From: Pseudorhizobium pelagicum
GTDB taxonomy: Bacteria > Pseudomonadota > Alphaproteobacteria > Rhizobiales > Rhizobiaceae
Direction: 5' to 3'
DNA length: 51,887 nt
Assembly: GCA_000722615.1 (NCBI GenBank)
Contig: JOKI01000028.1
Coordinates: 1-51,887, forward strand
A model generated the notes under the pieces. It worked only from the letters and a program-made list of their open reading frames with translations, did not search any database and was not told the DNA's origin. Shown here piece by piece: positions 1 to 10,716 of this stretch (position 1 is its first letter; every line of letters begins with the position of its first letter). Both the position numbers and the translations under genes were made by a program.

Positions 1-164
1 GTCATGGGGGTGTGGACGAAGGAGGATGAAAATTCGTGCAAGCGGTTGAAAAGGCTCAAGCCGGCTCGACAAACCGTCCCCGGGTGGCTTGCTTTTTCGC
101 CGTGGAAGCCTGACAGGCCGTACCCCGCCTGGCAGGTCGGAGGCTCCCTGCCCTGGCGCGGCCT

Positions 165-926
165 TCAGGCGAAATCGATCGCGTGCAGCTGCGACCCGTG
201 CCGCTTCAGCCAGGCCTTGGCCTCGTCGCTTCTCGGGCAGAGCCGATGGCAGAGGGCCCAGAACTTCGGCCCGTGGTTCATCTCGTCCAGATGCGCGACT
301 TCGTGGGCGGCGAGATAATCGATCACGAAGGGCGGCGCCATGACGATGCGCCAGGAAAAGCTGAGGTTGCCATCCCAGGAGCAGGATCCCCAGCGGCTAC
401 GCGTGTCCTTCATGGTGATCGACCGGACGGGCTTCTTCACGGAGGCGGCATGCAGGTGCACCAGCCGCTCCAGGTCCGCCCGCGCCTCCTTCTTCATGAA
501 GCTGGAGAGGCGCCGGCCGAGGTGTTCCTCCAGGCCGCTGACGCAGAGCACCGGCTCGCCGTCCCTGACCATGGGTTCGGTGAGACCGCGCAACCGTCCG
601 CTGTGCTCGATCCGGTGCGGCACGCCGCGCAGCATGACCGTGGCGCCGGGGGCCAGGGTGTCGGGCGCCGAGAAGCGGGCGAGCTTCACCTGCAGCCAGT
701 GCTGATGGCGTTCCAGAAAATCGTCGATGTCCGCCCTGCGCAGACCGACCGGGACGGTCAGGCTGAGGCCCCTCGCCCCGGGATCGATGCGCAGCGTGAT
801 ACGCGTCGACCGCGGATGCTCCCGTATCGTCAGCGGCAAGGCGCGGCTGCCGACCTCCAGCACGCGCTTTTCGGGAACCTGGGGTTTCCGAGCCGAACGG
901 GCAGTCTTCTTGAGGAGTGCGAACAT
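165..926 (-). CDS. YgjP/DUF45-family metal-dependent hydrolase (SprT-like fold)
   Basis: A 253-residue protein with a zinc-peptidase-like signature in its C-terminal third: HEVAH, followed by DEMNHGPKFW and a downstream CHRL, the layout of the YgjP/DUF45 family (often labelled M48-family or SprT-like). The conserved RSRWGSCS block precedes it. E. coli YgjP has been described as a UTP pyrophosphatase, so peptidase activity should not be assumed. The ATG at 926 has a GAGGA Shine-Dalgarno sequence just upstream. No signal peptide or membrane segment is seen, so it is probably cytoplasmic. It follows DUF2852 on the same strand but is separated from it by a strong terminator, so it is probably transcribed separately. 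The family call is firm; the substrate is unknown. Confidence 0.85.
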   Translation of the reverse strand: MFALLKKTARSARKPQVPEKRVLEVGSRALPLTIREHPRSTRITLRIDPGARGLSLTVPVGLRRADIDDFLERHQHWLQVKLARFSAPDTLAPGATVMLRGVPHRIEHSGRLRGLTEPMVRDGEPVLCVSGLEEHLGRRLSSFMKKEARADLERLVHLHAASVKKPVRSITMKDTRSRWGSCSWDGNLSFSWRIVMAPPFVIDYLAAHEVAHLDEMNHGPKFWALCHRLCPRSDEAKAWLKRHGSQLHAIDFA

Positions 927-963
927 GGGAGTCCTCTAGCCGATTCGCACGGTCCGCTCATAG

Positions 964-988
964 AAAAACCGGCGCCCGAGGGCGCCGG
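964..988 (-). terminator. Rho-independent terminator after the DUF2852 gene
   Basis: A perfect 9-bp GC stem (CCGGCGCCC, loop GA, GGGCGCCGG) is followed, read on the minus strand, by TTTTT. It lies about 25 nt past the DUF2852 stop codon and before the next minus-strand gene. Confidence 0.85.
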
Positions 989-996
989 CCTGCGGT

Positions 997-1012
997 TGTT
1001 TCACGTGAATCC
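997..1012. promoter_or_regulatory. parS-like ParB binding site
   Basis: TGTTTCACGTGAATCC matches the bacterial parS consensus TGTTTCACGTGAAACA at 14 of 16 positions, with the TTTCACGTGAA core intact. It directly abuts the TAA stop codon of the DUF2852 gene (1013-1015). It lies about 14 kb left of the predicted origin, and parB is in the same window. Confidence 0.75.
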
Positions 1013-1435
1013 TTACAGATCGACGACGCCATTCTGGCCATTGGACTGGTTCTTGCGATCGCGCATGAAGCGATCGAACTCTTCCTGGTCCTTGGCGCGA
1101 CGCAGCTCACGCATGTAGCTGTCGAATTCCTCGCGCATTTCGTCGAGCTTCTTGCGCTCTTCCTCGAGACGCTCGAGCTCGGCCGTCCGCCAGTCGTCGA
1201 AGGCGACATTGCCGGTGGTGAAATGCGTGCTGTAGCGCGACTTGGCGCGGCGGCAGCCGGCGAACATGCCGTCCGCCTTGCGGTTGGCATCGCGCTTGAA
1301 GCCCTGCAGCCGTTCTCCAAACAGGATATAGGCGAGCATGGCAAGGCCGAGCGGCCAGAAGACCACGAACCCGAGCACCATCAGGGCGATGGTGGCCGGC
1401 GTCCAATCCGGTCGAATCATTGCAGACTGGTTCAT
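1013..1435 (-). CDS. DUF2852 domain-containing membrane protein
   Basis: A 140-residue protein with one hydrophobic segment near the N-terminus (roughly residues 12-35, IALMVLGFVVFWPLGLAMLAY), then a charged, Arg/Glu/Lys-rich C-terminal half that looks helical and may form a coiled coil (LERLEEERKKLDEMREEF). This is the DUF2852 pattern common in Rhizobiales. I chose ATG at 1435 because AAGGGTG lies upstream at good spacing; a GTG at 1444 would add three residues and lacks a ribosome site. The function of the family is unknown; a membrane-anchored protein with a cytoplasmic tail is the natural reading. A strong terminator and a parS-like site follow its stop codon directly. Confidence 0.8.
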   Translation of the reverse strand: MNQSAMIRPDWTPATIALMVLGFVVFWPLGLAMLAYILFGERLQGFKRDANRKADGMFAGCRRAKSRYSTHFTTGNVAFDDWRTAELERLEEERKKLDEMREEFDSYMRELRRAKDQEEFDRFMRDRKNQSNGQNGVVDL

Positions 1436-1567
1436 CGGTGACACCCTTCGTTACCCGGGCGGCCACATGCAGCCCGTTGGATTCGATTTGGGGGGTCGCG
1501 ATATCTGCTTCAAGAAGATTGCCGCCGGATTCGGCGAAGTCGCTGATTAGCCATCGCTAATTCGGCG

Positions 1568-2854
1568 TCAACCGGCCTTGCCGCCCTTGATGACCCGCTT
1601 CACCGGTCCCTTGGTTTCCTGTGATCCACTTCCGTTCTGGCTGGTGAAGGCCAGGATGCGCGGGGCAATTTCGCGCCGGAAGCGCGAGCCGTTGAAGACG
1701 CCGTAGTGCCCGACGTCCGGCTGCATGTAGTGCATCCGCTTGTCGTCCGGGATATTGGGGCAGATCTTATGGGCCGCCTCGGTCTGGCCTAGCCCGGAGA
1801 TGTCATCGTTCTCGCCCTCGACCGTCAGAAGCGCCGTCCGGCGGATCGCCTTCGTGTCGACCAGCGTGTCCCGGTGCATCATCTCGCCCTTGGGAAGGGC
1901 GTGCTTGATGAAGACCACGTCGACCGTCTGCAGATAGAATTCTTCCGTCAGGTCCATCACCGCCAGATATTCGTCGTAGAAGTCGCGGTGTCGTTCGGCG
2001 GGTTCGCCATCGTTCTTGACGAGGTGCTCGAAGAACTCCTTGTGGGCGGAGATGTGCCGGTCGAGGTTCATGGACATGAAACCGGACAGCTGCAGGAAGC
2101 CCGGATAGACCGGCCGCATGAAGCCCGGCTGCGGCCAGGGAACATTCATGATGACGTTGTCGCGGAACCACTCCAGCGGCTTTTCCTGCGCCAGCGTGTT
2201 GACTGCAGTCGGGTTCTCGCGCGTGTCGATCGGTCCGCCCATCAGGATCATCGAGGCGGGCGCCAGCGGATCGCCGGCCGCTTCCATGACGGCAACGGCT
2301 GCCAGCACCGGAACCGAGGGCTGGCAGACGCCGACAACATGGGTGTCCGGGCCAATGTGGTGGATCATCTCGATCAGGTAGTCGATGTAATCGTCGAGAT
2401 CGAAGCGCCCTGCCGTGACCGGCACCATGCGGGCGTCGATCCAGTCGGTGATATAGATGTCTGCGTTCGGCAGAAGCGTTTCCACCGTGCCGCGGAGCAG
2501 CGTGGCGTAGTGACCGGACATCGGCGCCACGAGCAGCAGCTTCTGATCCGGTGCCCTGCCCGCCGGCAGTGCCCGGCGGAAGTGGATGAGGTTGCAGAAC
2601 GGCTTCGACCAGACGATCTCTTCGGTCACCTGAACGGTCTTTCCGTCCACGACAGTGGTCGGCAGGCCGAACTCCGGCTTGCCGTAGCGCCGCGTCATCC
2701 GCTCGAAGAGCTCCAGGCTCGCCGACATCGCCCGACCGGCGGGCGTGTGGGACAGCGGGTTGAATGGATTGGAATGAAAGAACTTCATCGCATCCGCGGC
2801 CGCACGGAAGGGCGCGATGGCTGCGTGGTTCATCTCGTAGAGCTGGTAGATCAT
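1568..2854 (-). CDS. phaZ: Intracellular polyhydroxyalkanoate (PHB) depolymerase
   Basis: A 428-residue PhaZ-type depolymerase that breaks down stored polyhydroxybutyrate to release 3-hydroxybutyrate units. The N-terminus MIYQLYEMNHAAIAPFR and the block FFHSNPFNPLSHTPAGR are hallmarks of the rhizobial intracellular family. The likely nucleophile is the cysteine in VVGVCQPSVP, the lipase-box equivalent of this family, and the C-terminal HYMQPDVGHYGVFNG carries the catalytic histidine. The open frame extends upstream to 2962, but I place the start at 2854 because family homology begins there and AAAGGCGG precedes it. It is separated from the FAH-family gene upstream by a terminator, so it is probably transcribed on its own. 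Confidence 0.9.
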   Translation of the reverse strand: MIYQLYEMNHAAIAPFRAAADAMKFFHSNPFNPLSHTPAGRAMSASLELFERMTRRYGKPEFGLPTTVVDGKTVQVTEEIVWSKPFCNLIHFRRALPAGRAPDQKLLLVAPMSGHYATLLRGTVETLLPNADIYITDWIDARMVPVTAGRFDLDDYIDYLIEMIHHIGPDTHVVGVCQPSVPVLAAVAVMEAAGDPLAPASMILMGGPIDTRENPTAVNTLAQEKPLEWFRDNVIMNVPWPQPGFMRPVYPGFLQLSGFMSMNLDRHISAHKEFFEHLVKNDGEPAERHRDFYDEYLAVMDLTEEFYLQTVDVVFIKHALPKGEMMHRDTLVDTKAIRRTALLTVEGENDDISGLGQTEAAHKICPNIPDDKRMHYMQPDVGHYGVFNGSRFRREIAPRILAFTSQNGSGSQETKGPVKRVIKGGKAG

Positions 2855-2985
2855 GGAGGTGCCGCCTTTTGTCAGGTTCGACGCGACGTCCAGGACTGCC
2901 GCCTGGCGCATCGGTGCAGGAGCATCGGAAGAGGCTACCATGTTTTCATTGCGGTGCAACATCAGGAGATACCGGTTCTCTGCTC

Positions 2986-3016
2986 AACAAAAATGCCAGG
3001 CGCGAACGCCTGGCAT
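2986..3016 (-). terminator. Rho-independent terminator after the FAH-family gene
   Basis: A perfect 10-bp stem (ATGCCAGGCG, loop CGAA, CGCCTGGCAT at 2993-3016) is followed on the minus strand by a T-rich run (TTTTTGTT). It lies 45 nt past the stop codon of the FAH-family hydrolase and upstream of phaZ. Confidence 0.85.
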
Positions 3017-3060
3017 CAAAATGGCATGAAGCGGATTAAGGTTCCGCCCTCTGCGGCTGG

Positions 3061-3903
3061 TTAACGGTCGGCGACGAAGGTCTGGCGCTGGCTGCCGAGG
3101 CGCTCGATGCCAAGCTCGACGACATCGCCGGGCTTCAGGTAGCGCGGCGGCTTCATGCCCATGCCGACGCCGGGAGGCGTGCCGGTGGAGATAACGTCGC
3201 CCGGGTGCAGGGACATGAACTGGCTGAGATAGGACACCACGAAGGCGACGCCATAGACCATGGTGTTCGAGGAGCCGTCCTGCATGGTTTCACCGTTGAC
3301 CTTCAGCCACATGCCGAGGTTCTGCGGATCGTCGATCTCGTCGCGGGTAACGAGCCAGGGGCCGATCGGGCCGAAGGTGTCGCAGGACTTGCCCTTGGTC
3401 CACTGGCCGGCGCGTTCGGTCTGGAAGCCACGCTCCGAGACGTCGTGGGAGACGCAGTAACCGACCACATAATCCATCGCTTCGGCTTCAGAGACATATT
3501 TTGCCGTCTTGCCGATGACGACGCCGAGTTCGACTTCCCAGTCGGTCTTTTCCGACCCGCGGGGAATGAGAACATCGTCGTTCGGGCCGCAGATGGCGGA
3601 GGTGGCCTTCATGAAGATCACCGGTTCCGGCGGCACGGCAGCACCCGTCTCGGCTGCATGGTCGGAGAAGTTGAGGCCGATGCAGATGAACTTGCCGGTG
3701 CCGGCGACGCAGGCGCCGATCCGGTCGACCGTCAGTTCCGGCAGGCTCTTGATATCGAGGGCGGCGATCCGGGCAAGGCCTTCCGGCGAGATCGCTGCAC
3801 CGCTGATGTCGTCGACGTGCTGGGAGAGATCCCGCACCTTGCCGTCCGCATCGAGAATTGCCGGCTTTTCCTGGCCCGGCTGACCAACACGCATGAGTTT
3901 CAC
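3061..3903 (-). CDS. Fumarylacetoacetate hydrolase (FAH) family protein
   Basis: A 280-residue member of the FAH superfamily, which cleaves or hydrates 2-oxo-acid type substrates with a divalent metal. The fold signatures are visible: FICIGLNFSDHAAE, the metal-binding WEVELGVVIGK, GYCVSHDVSERGFQ, and STGTPPGVGMGMKPP near the end. Rhizobial relatives are often annotated as ureidoglycolate lyase or 5-oxopent-3-ene-1,2,5-tricarboxylate decarboxylase, and the sequence alone does not decide between these. The start is a GTG at 3903, supported by GGAGG seven bases upstream and by the family pattern MKLxRxGxPGQEKP; an ATG at 3894 is possible. It is divergent from the nitroreductase gene, so the 143-bp gap should hold both promoters. 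Confidence 0.85.
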   Translation of the reverse strand: MKLMRVGQPGQEKPAILDADGKVRDLSQHVDDISGAAISPEGLARIAALDIKSLPELTVDRIGACVAGTGKFICIGLNFSDHAAETGAAVPPEPVIFMKATSAICGPNDDVLIPRGSEKTDWEVELGVVIGKTAKYVSEAEAMDYVVGYCVSHDVSERGFQTERAGQWTKGKSCDTFGPIGPWLVTRDEIDDPQNLGMWLKVNGETMQDGSSNTMVYGVAFVVSYLSQFMSLHPGDVISTGTPPGVGMGMKPPRYLKPGDVVELGIERLGSQRQTFVADR

Positions 3904-4046
3904 GGATGTGCCTCCACTTGTCTGACAACTGCCTTATGGAGGATGGCTGGTGGATTGTCACCCCCTGTCGCGGGCAAGACGCATTGCTCTGCGCCGGCGG
4001 GGAGCTATGCTCATGGGGATCAGACCTGGAGCCCAAAGGACGAACC

Positions 4047-4643
4047 GTGACAGAAAGCAACCACCGCCTTTCAGAGCATCCGATCGATGCCTTCTTCCTC
4101 GACCGCTGGTCGCCGCGAGCCTTCACCGGCGAGGCCATGGATCGGGAGACGATGCTGACGATCCTGGACGCCGGACACTGGGCGCCCTCCTCCGGCAACA
4201 ACCAGCCGTGGCGGTTCATCTATGCCCTGCGCGAGACGGAGAGCTTTGCCCTGCTCCTCGACATTCTGGCACCCGGCAACCGTCGGTGGGCGCAGAACGC
4301 CTCGGCGCTGATCATCTTCGTGTCCCGCACCTATCGGCTGTCCAAGGACGGGGAGCGGAAACCGGCCTATACGCATTCCTTCGATACCGGCTCGTCGTGG
4401 TTCTCAATCGCCTGTCAGGCCATGAAGCTCGGCTACCACGCCCACGGGATGGAGGGGATGGACCGCGACAAGGCGATAGAGGTGCTGGGCATCCCGGAGG
4501 GTTACCGGGTCGAGGCCGCCGCGGCGATCGGCAAGATCGCGCCGAAGGAGACGTTGCCGGAGGACCTGCGGGACCGCGAGGTGCAGAGCCAGCGGAAGCC
4601 CCTCTCAGAGGTCGTCTTCGAGGGTCGCTTTGCCGGCGAATGA
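4047..4643 (+). CDS. Nitroreductase family protein
   Basis: A 198-residue FMN-dependent nitroreductase-like oxidoreductase. The FMN/phosphate-contact pattern is near the N-terminus (RWSPRAFTGE, then HWAPSSGNNQPWRF), and the C-terminal block is GYHAHGMEGMDRDKAIEVLGIPEGYRVEAAAAIGK, which follows the usual family order. The open frame runs back to 3906, but that extra segment has no family similarity; GTG at 4047 has AAAGGA six bases upstream and gives the normal family length. The physiological substrate is unknown. It is one of the few genes left of the origin that read toward it. A parS-like site begins 3 bases after its stop codon. Confidence 0.85.
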   Translation: MTESNHRLSEHPIDAFFLDRWSPRAFTGEAMDRETMLTILDAGHWAPSSGNNQPWRFIYALRETESFALLLDILAPGNRRWAQNASALIIFVSRTYRLSKDGERKPAYTHSFDTGSSWFSIACQAMKLGYHAHGMEGMDRDKAIEVLGIPEGYRVEAAAAIGKIAPKETLPEDLRDREVQSQRKPLSEVVFEGRFAGE

Positions 4644-4646
4644 AAA

Positions 4647-4662
4647 TGTTTCACGTGAATCA
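4647..4662. promoter_or_regulatory. parS-like ParB binding site
   Basis: TGTTTCACGTGAATCA matches the parS consensus at 15 of 16 positions. It lies in the short gap between the convergent nitroreductase and gyrB genes, about 10.4 kb left of the predicted origin. Confidence 0.85.
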
Positions 4663-4671
4663 TCGTTAACG

Positions 4672-4687
4672 TGATCCACGTGAGACA
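4672..4687. promoter_or_regulatory. Degenerate parS-like site
   Basis: TGATCCACGTGAGACA matches the parS consensus at 13 of 16 positions and retains the CACGTGA core. It lies 10 bases after the better site at 4647-4662. It may be a weak second ParB contact or a decayed copy. Confidence 0.4.
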
Positions 4688-4698
4688 GGTTCGGTGCG

Positions 4699-7230
<2,532 letters not shown>

Positions 7231-7273
7231 TCAAGCCTCGCTTGGCGGTCCAAATTCAGGGGATTTACGCCAT

Positions 7274-7639
7274 TCAGCCCTGCTGACGGGCATCATCGAG
7301 ACATTTCTCCAACGCCTCTACCATATCGGGAGACAAAGTGCGAATCTCGCGCGCCAGCCGATTGGCCAAAGCAGTATGGGCCGCAGGCAGTCCGGAGGTG
7401 TCCAGCACCACTTTCGGATGGGAAGACGCCGCCATCATGAAGAGCTCGTCGGCCTCATCCCAGATGATGTTGAAATAGCCGGCGATGCGCTGCAGCAGGT
7501 CGAAGCTGGGCTTGCCTCGCTTGCCATGCTCCAGGGCCGAGAGATAGGCCGGCGAGACGCCGATCCCCTGGGCAAGATCCCGCTGCGTCACGCCCCTGCG
7601 ACGCCTCAGGTCCCGGAGTGCCTGACCAAAGGGCGTCAC
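7274..7639 (-). CDS. XRE-family helix-turn-helix transcriptional regulator
   Basis: A 121-residue protein with a Cro/CI-type helix-turn-helix near the N-terminus (roughly residues 4-60: FGQALRDLRRRRGVTQ, DLAQGIGVSPAYLSALEHGK), followed by a short helical tail. The start is GTG at 7639, overlapping the smr stop codon in a GTGA arrangement, so the two genes are translationally coupled. It is the last gene of the Tim44-mltA-smr-xre operon. Targets are unknown. The position argues for a small regulator co-expressed with an envelope gene cluster; no toxin partner is adjacent. Confidence 0.85.
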   Translation of the reverse strand: MTPFGQALRDLRRRRGVTQRDLAQGIGVSPAYLSALEHGKRGKPSFDLLQRIAGYFNIIWDEADELFMMAASSHPKVVLDTSGLPAAHTALANRLAREIRTLSPDMVEALEKCLDDARQQG

Positions 7640-8199
7640 AGCTGCCCCCTCGGACGGCTGAGGCGGACGTAGAGCGCTCCTTCTCCACCGTGGTGGCGCG
7701 CCGCCCATTCGTAGGAGGAGATCAGGAAGCGGAATTCCGGCTTCGAGAACCACAGGGGAACCGCCCGTCTCAGGGCACCCTCGCTTCCCATCGACGTTCC
7801 CTTGCCGGTGATCACCAGAACGTGGCGAAGGCCACGGTCATGGGCACGGAAGAGGAAATCCAGGAGCAGATCATGGGCCTGCGACTGGTAGAGGCCATGA
7901 AGATCGATGCGTCCCTCGATGGCGAGGCGCCCCTTGGCAAGCTTGCGGTGGACGGGCTTTTCCAGCGGATGATGGCTTGGCGGCGGCGTCTTGCGGGCGG
8001 TGGCGCGCGGTGGCTCGGCGTTTTTTTCAGCTTCGAGCGGCATGGGCTTGCGCAGGGCAGCATCCTCAGCCGCCATCATGGCCGCGATCTCCTCGTCGAA
8101 CTGGCGCGCCTCTTCGGCGCGACCGGGAAGGGCGCGGGTCGATTTGGCCACCTTTCCCCAGAGTATCCGCTCTTCGGAGCTGAGCTTGCGTCCCGTCAT
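7636..8199 (-). CDS. Smr/MutS2-C-terminal domain protein
   Basis: A 187-residue protein with a basic, proline-rich N-terminal half and a C-terminal Smr domain (about residues 95-187). The Smr signatures are IDLHGLYQSQAHDLLLDF, then VLVITGKGT, and AVPLWFSKPEFRFLISSY. Smr domains are nucleases or nucleic-acid binders known from MutS2 and from stand-alone proteins. The ATG at 8199 overlaps the mltA stop codon by four bases, and its own stop overlaps the GTG of the xre gene. The exact role of this stand-alone form in alphaproteobacteria is not known. Confidence 0.9.
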   Translation of the reverse strand: MTGRKLSSEERILWGKVAKSTRALPGRAEEARQFDEEIAAMMAAEDAALRKPMPLEAEKNAEPPRATARKTPPPSHHPLEKPVHRKLAKGRLAIEGRIDLHGLYQSQAHDLLLDFLFRAHDRGLRHVLVITGKGTSMGSEGALRRAVPLWFSKPEFRFLISSYEWAARHHGGEGALYVRLSRPRGQL

Positions 8200-9314
8200 C
8201 CGCCATACCTTGCCGCGACCGCCTTCGGGATGAGGATATAGAAATCCGCAGCGTTGCGCACGGTTCCCGCAAGTTCGCCGGCGGCGTCACCGGACCCGGT
8301 GAAGATATCGCCGCGGGCGGGGCCTACGATCGCGCTGCCGGTGTCGAGCGCCAGAAGCATGCGCGCAAAGGGTCGACCGCCATCGAGATGCGTCAGCGTC
8401 GGCGCGTGAACATAGAACGGGAAGCCAAAGGTATGGATCATCCGATCGACGGCCAGCGACCGTCCCGGCAGCAAAGGCACCTTGGCCGCCGCGACGGGCC
8501 CGAGCGCGAGATCGTCGACCGCCGCTTCGCGAAAGAAGATGTAGGAGCGGTTGTGCCAGAGGACCTCGTCGATCCTCTGCGGATTCCTGGCAAGCCAGGC
8601 GCGGATCGATTGCATCGAGACGGCCGCCGCGTCGATCTCTCCCTGGTCGACAAGAAGCCTGCCGATCCCCGAGAACGCGTGACCCGACTTTGCGGCATAG
8701 GTAATGCGTTGCAGAGAGCCATCGGGGAAACGCAGGCGCGCGGCCCCCTGCACATGCGCAAAGAAGACGTCGACCCGGTCGCGGGCCCAGGCGATCTCGA
8801 GCCCGCGGCCGTCCAGATATCCCTGGTCGACGTCGCGCCGGTCCGGATAGGGGCGGATCGCTCCGTCCTGCCGGCGGCCGAAGGCGTGGGACAGCATGTC
8901 CGCGGGCCGATCCTCGTCGCTGATATCGATGAGATCCGGCGGACGCCGGTAGAAGGGATGCGCCCAGACCCCGGAAGGGGTTGCGGAGACTTCGACCTCG
9001 GGCTCGTAGAAGCCGGTGACGAGACCGGACGCATCATCCGCCAGTCGGATCAGAAACGGCTGGAAGTTTTCCTCGAAAAACCGGCGCGAGTCAGAGGCGC
9101 CTTGCGGGACCCCAGCGAGGAGCGCCTCGTAGATCGGCAGTATCTCCTGCGTCGATAGGCCAAGGGATCCGCTGCGATAGGGTTTTACCGACCTGACCTG
9201 CCCGAGACAGGCGAGCATCCCCTGGAAAAGCGTGCTCGGGTCCTCCTCCGCCCAACCCGGGAGCTGCCCGAAGCGGGTTCGCCGGAGAGAAAAACCCGAG
9301 GCCTCCCCCGTCAT
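8196..9314 (-). CDS. mltA: Membrane-bound lytic murein transglycosylase A
   Basis: A 372-residue MltA (GH102) enzyme that cleaves the MurNAc-GlcNAc bond of peptidoglycan, leaving 1,6-anhydro ends. Family landmarks include LVTGFYEPEVEVS, YPDRRDVDQGYLDGRGLEIAWARD, VQGAARLRFPDG and, near the C-terminus, LLALDTGSAIVGPARGDIFTGSG with the catalytic-aspartate region. There is no clear lipobox or signal peptide at the N-terminus (MTGEASGFSLRRT), so the membrane-anchored name may not apply or the true start may differ. It overlaps the Tim44-like gene by four bases upstream and smr by four bases downstream. Confidence 0.9.
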   Translation of the reverse strand: MTGEASGFSLRRTRFGQLPGWAEEDPSTLFQGMLACLGQVRSVKPYRSGSLGLSTQEILPIYEALLAGVPQGASDSRRFFEENFQPFLIRLADDASGLVTGFYEPEVEVSATPSGVWAHPFYRRPPDLIDISDEDRPADMLSHAFGRRQDGAIRPYPDRRDVDQGYLDGRGLEIAWARDRVDVFFAHVQGAARLRFPDGSLQRITYAAKSGHAFSGIGRLLVDQGEIDAAAVSMQSIRAWLARNPQRIDEVLWHNRSYIFFREAAVDDLALGPVAAAKVPLLPGRSLAVDRMIHTFGFPFYVHAPTLTHLDGGRPFARMLLALDTGSAIVGPARGDIFTGSGDAAGELAGTVRNAADFYILIPKAVAARYGG

Positions 9315-10006
9315 TGCTCGGATTCGGTCGCGACCAGCTTCCAGTTCGGGTCACGGGAGCGGGAATCACGGGCAAAGGTCCAGATATCGGTGACCTCGGC
9401 GACATTCTCCTGATCGCCATCGACGATCGCGCCATCCTTGTCGAAGGTCGCGGAAATCAGCTGGCAGACGATCCGCACCGTCACCTGTTCTTCCGGGCCC
9501 TTGACGCTGGCATGGGTCAGTTCGGCCTTGTCGATGCCCACGAAGGTGGATTTGACCACCTCCCCTTTCGCCTCCCGTTCGGAAATGGCTGCGTCGAAGC
9601 CTTCGTAGACCTCCTTGGAAAGCAGGTTCTTCAGCGTCTTGCGATCGCCATCGGCGAAGGCCATGACGATCATCTCGTAGGCCATGCGAGCGCCGTTGAG
9701 GAATTCGGCCGGCTTGAAGGACGGGTCCACCTTCAACATTTCCCGAAGAGAAGCGTTGAGCGGCGTTCCCTGCTTGGCAACAGCGTCGATCTCGGAAAAT
9801 CTCTCCTCGTCGCTGATCTCGCGGCGCGGCAGGGTGACCACCTTGCCGTCGTCGCTTGCCGGGGCCTTGACGGCATCGCGAGCGGTATAGGGATCAAACG
9901 GCGGCTTCTCGTTTCCCGTCCGCCGACCCAGAACGTTCCGCAATTGCAGAAAGATCAGGACCGCCGCGACAAGAAAGAACAGAGTTATGAAGTCGTTGGA
10001 ACCCAT
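9311..10006 (-). CDS. Tim44/TimA family adaptor protein
   Basis: A 231-residue protein with an N-terminal membrane anchor (FITLFFLVAAVLIFLQLRNVLG), a disordered linker, and a C-terminal Tim44-like domain (from about residue 75: EIDAVAKQGTPLNASLREMLKVDPSFKPAEFLNGARMAYE, continuing to the C-terminus). Mitochondrial Tim44 tethers the import motor; bacterial homologues are thought to be membrane-tethered adaptors, but their partner is not settled. ATG at 10006 is preferred to a TTG at 10018. It is the first gene of a four-gene operon whose members overlap by four bases each. It is divergent from fxsA, with a 110-bp intergenic promoter region. Confidence 0.88.
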   Translation of the reverse strand: MGSNDFITLFFLVAAVLIFLQLRNVLGRRTGNEKPPFDPYTARDAVKAPASDDGKVVTLPRREISDEERFSEIDAVAKQGTPLNASLREMLKVDPSFKPAEFLNGARMAYEMIVMAFADGDRKTLKNLLSKEVYEGFDAAISEREAKGEVVKSTFVGIDKAELTHASVKGPEEQVTVRIVCQLISATFDKDGAIVDGDQENVAEVTDIWTFARDSRSRDPNWKLVATESEQ

Positions 10007-10116
10007 CTTTACCCGCAATGCCGTTTAAATCGTTGCTAGAGGTTCTCATATAGTCTGCAAAGACACATCATTCAAATAGCTAAGGCGAGAGCCTTTCGTC
10101 CCATAGGTTAAAGATT

Positions 10117-10629
10117 ATGCGTACGCGCTGGATTGCCATCCTTTTCCTGCTCATGCCGCTGGCGGAGATCGCGGGCTTCGTCCTCGTCGGTCGTGCCGTC
10201 GGCGTCTGGAGCACGCTCGGCCTAGTGATCCTCACCAGCATCGCCGGAACGCTGCTGCTGCGGGCGCAAGGGTTGCAGATGCTGCGGACCCTCTCCGACG
10301 AGGGGCGGCAGGGGCGCGTGCCCGGCGACACGATCGTCCACGGCGCGATGATCGTGGTTGCCGCGCTGCTGCTGCTCATTCCAGGATTCATCACCGACAT
10401 CCTGGGGCTTGCCCTCTTCATTCCTGCCGTTCGCCGCCTGCTGTGGTCTGCGATCGGCCGGAGGGTGGTCATCGTGCGTTCGTCCAGCCACAGCCGGACT
10501 TACGCCCGGGATGCCGGTTTTGATCCGCAGACCCGAAAAGGACCGGTGGTCGATCTGGAAGATGACGATTTCAGGCGGGAGCCGGACCCCAGTTCACCCT
10601 GGTCCGACCGTCGACTGAAGGACGACTAG
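10117..10629 (+). CDS. fxsA: FxsA family membrane protein
   Basis: A 170-residue protein with several N-terminal hydrophobic helices: residues 5-25 (WIAILFLLMPLAEIAGFVLVG), 30-48 and 76-105 (IVVAALLLLIPGFITDILGLALF). The PGFITDILGL motif is typical of FxsA, named for suppressing F exclusion of phage T7 in E. coli. The C-terminal 60 residues are charged and cytoplasmic. Its normal cellular role is not known. It is followed on the same strand by secB after 87 bases, and they may share a transcript. Confidence 0.88.
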   Translation: MRTRWIAILFLLMPLAEIAGFVLVGRAVGVWSTLGLVILTSIAGTLLLRAQGLQMLRTLSDEGRQGRVPGDTIVHGAMIVVAALLLLIPGFITDILGLALFIPAVRRLLWSAIGRRVVIVRSSSHSRTYARDAGFDPQTRKGPVVDLEDDDFRREPDPSSPWSDRRLKDD

Positions 10630-10716
10630 GACGGGTTCACCCGCCCTGCAAGGGTTGTAAGGCCGTGGGTGAAATGTTAGACGCCGGTCTAACGTCTCTT
10701 GTCTCGAGGAAATCGC

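Noticed and set aside
1546..1561. Small inverted repeat ATTAGC/GCTAAT after phaZ as a terminator
   Set aside because: The arms are only six AT-rich pairs and no T-run follows, so a terminator call is not supported.
3906..4046. A 47-residue N-terminal extension of the nitroreductase
   Set aside because: No homology in the extension, and GTG at 4047 has a good ribosome site and gives the normal family length.
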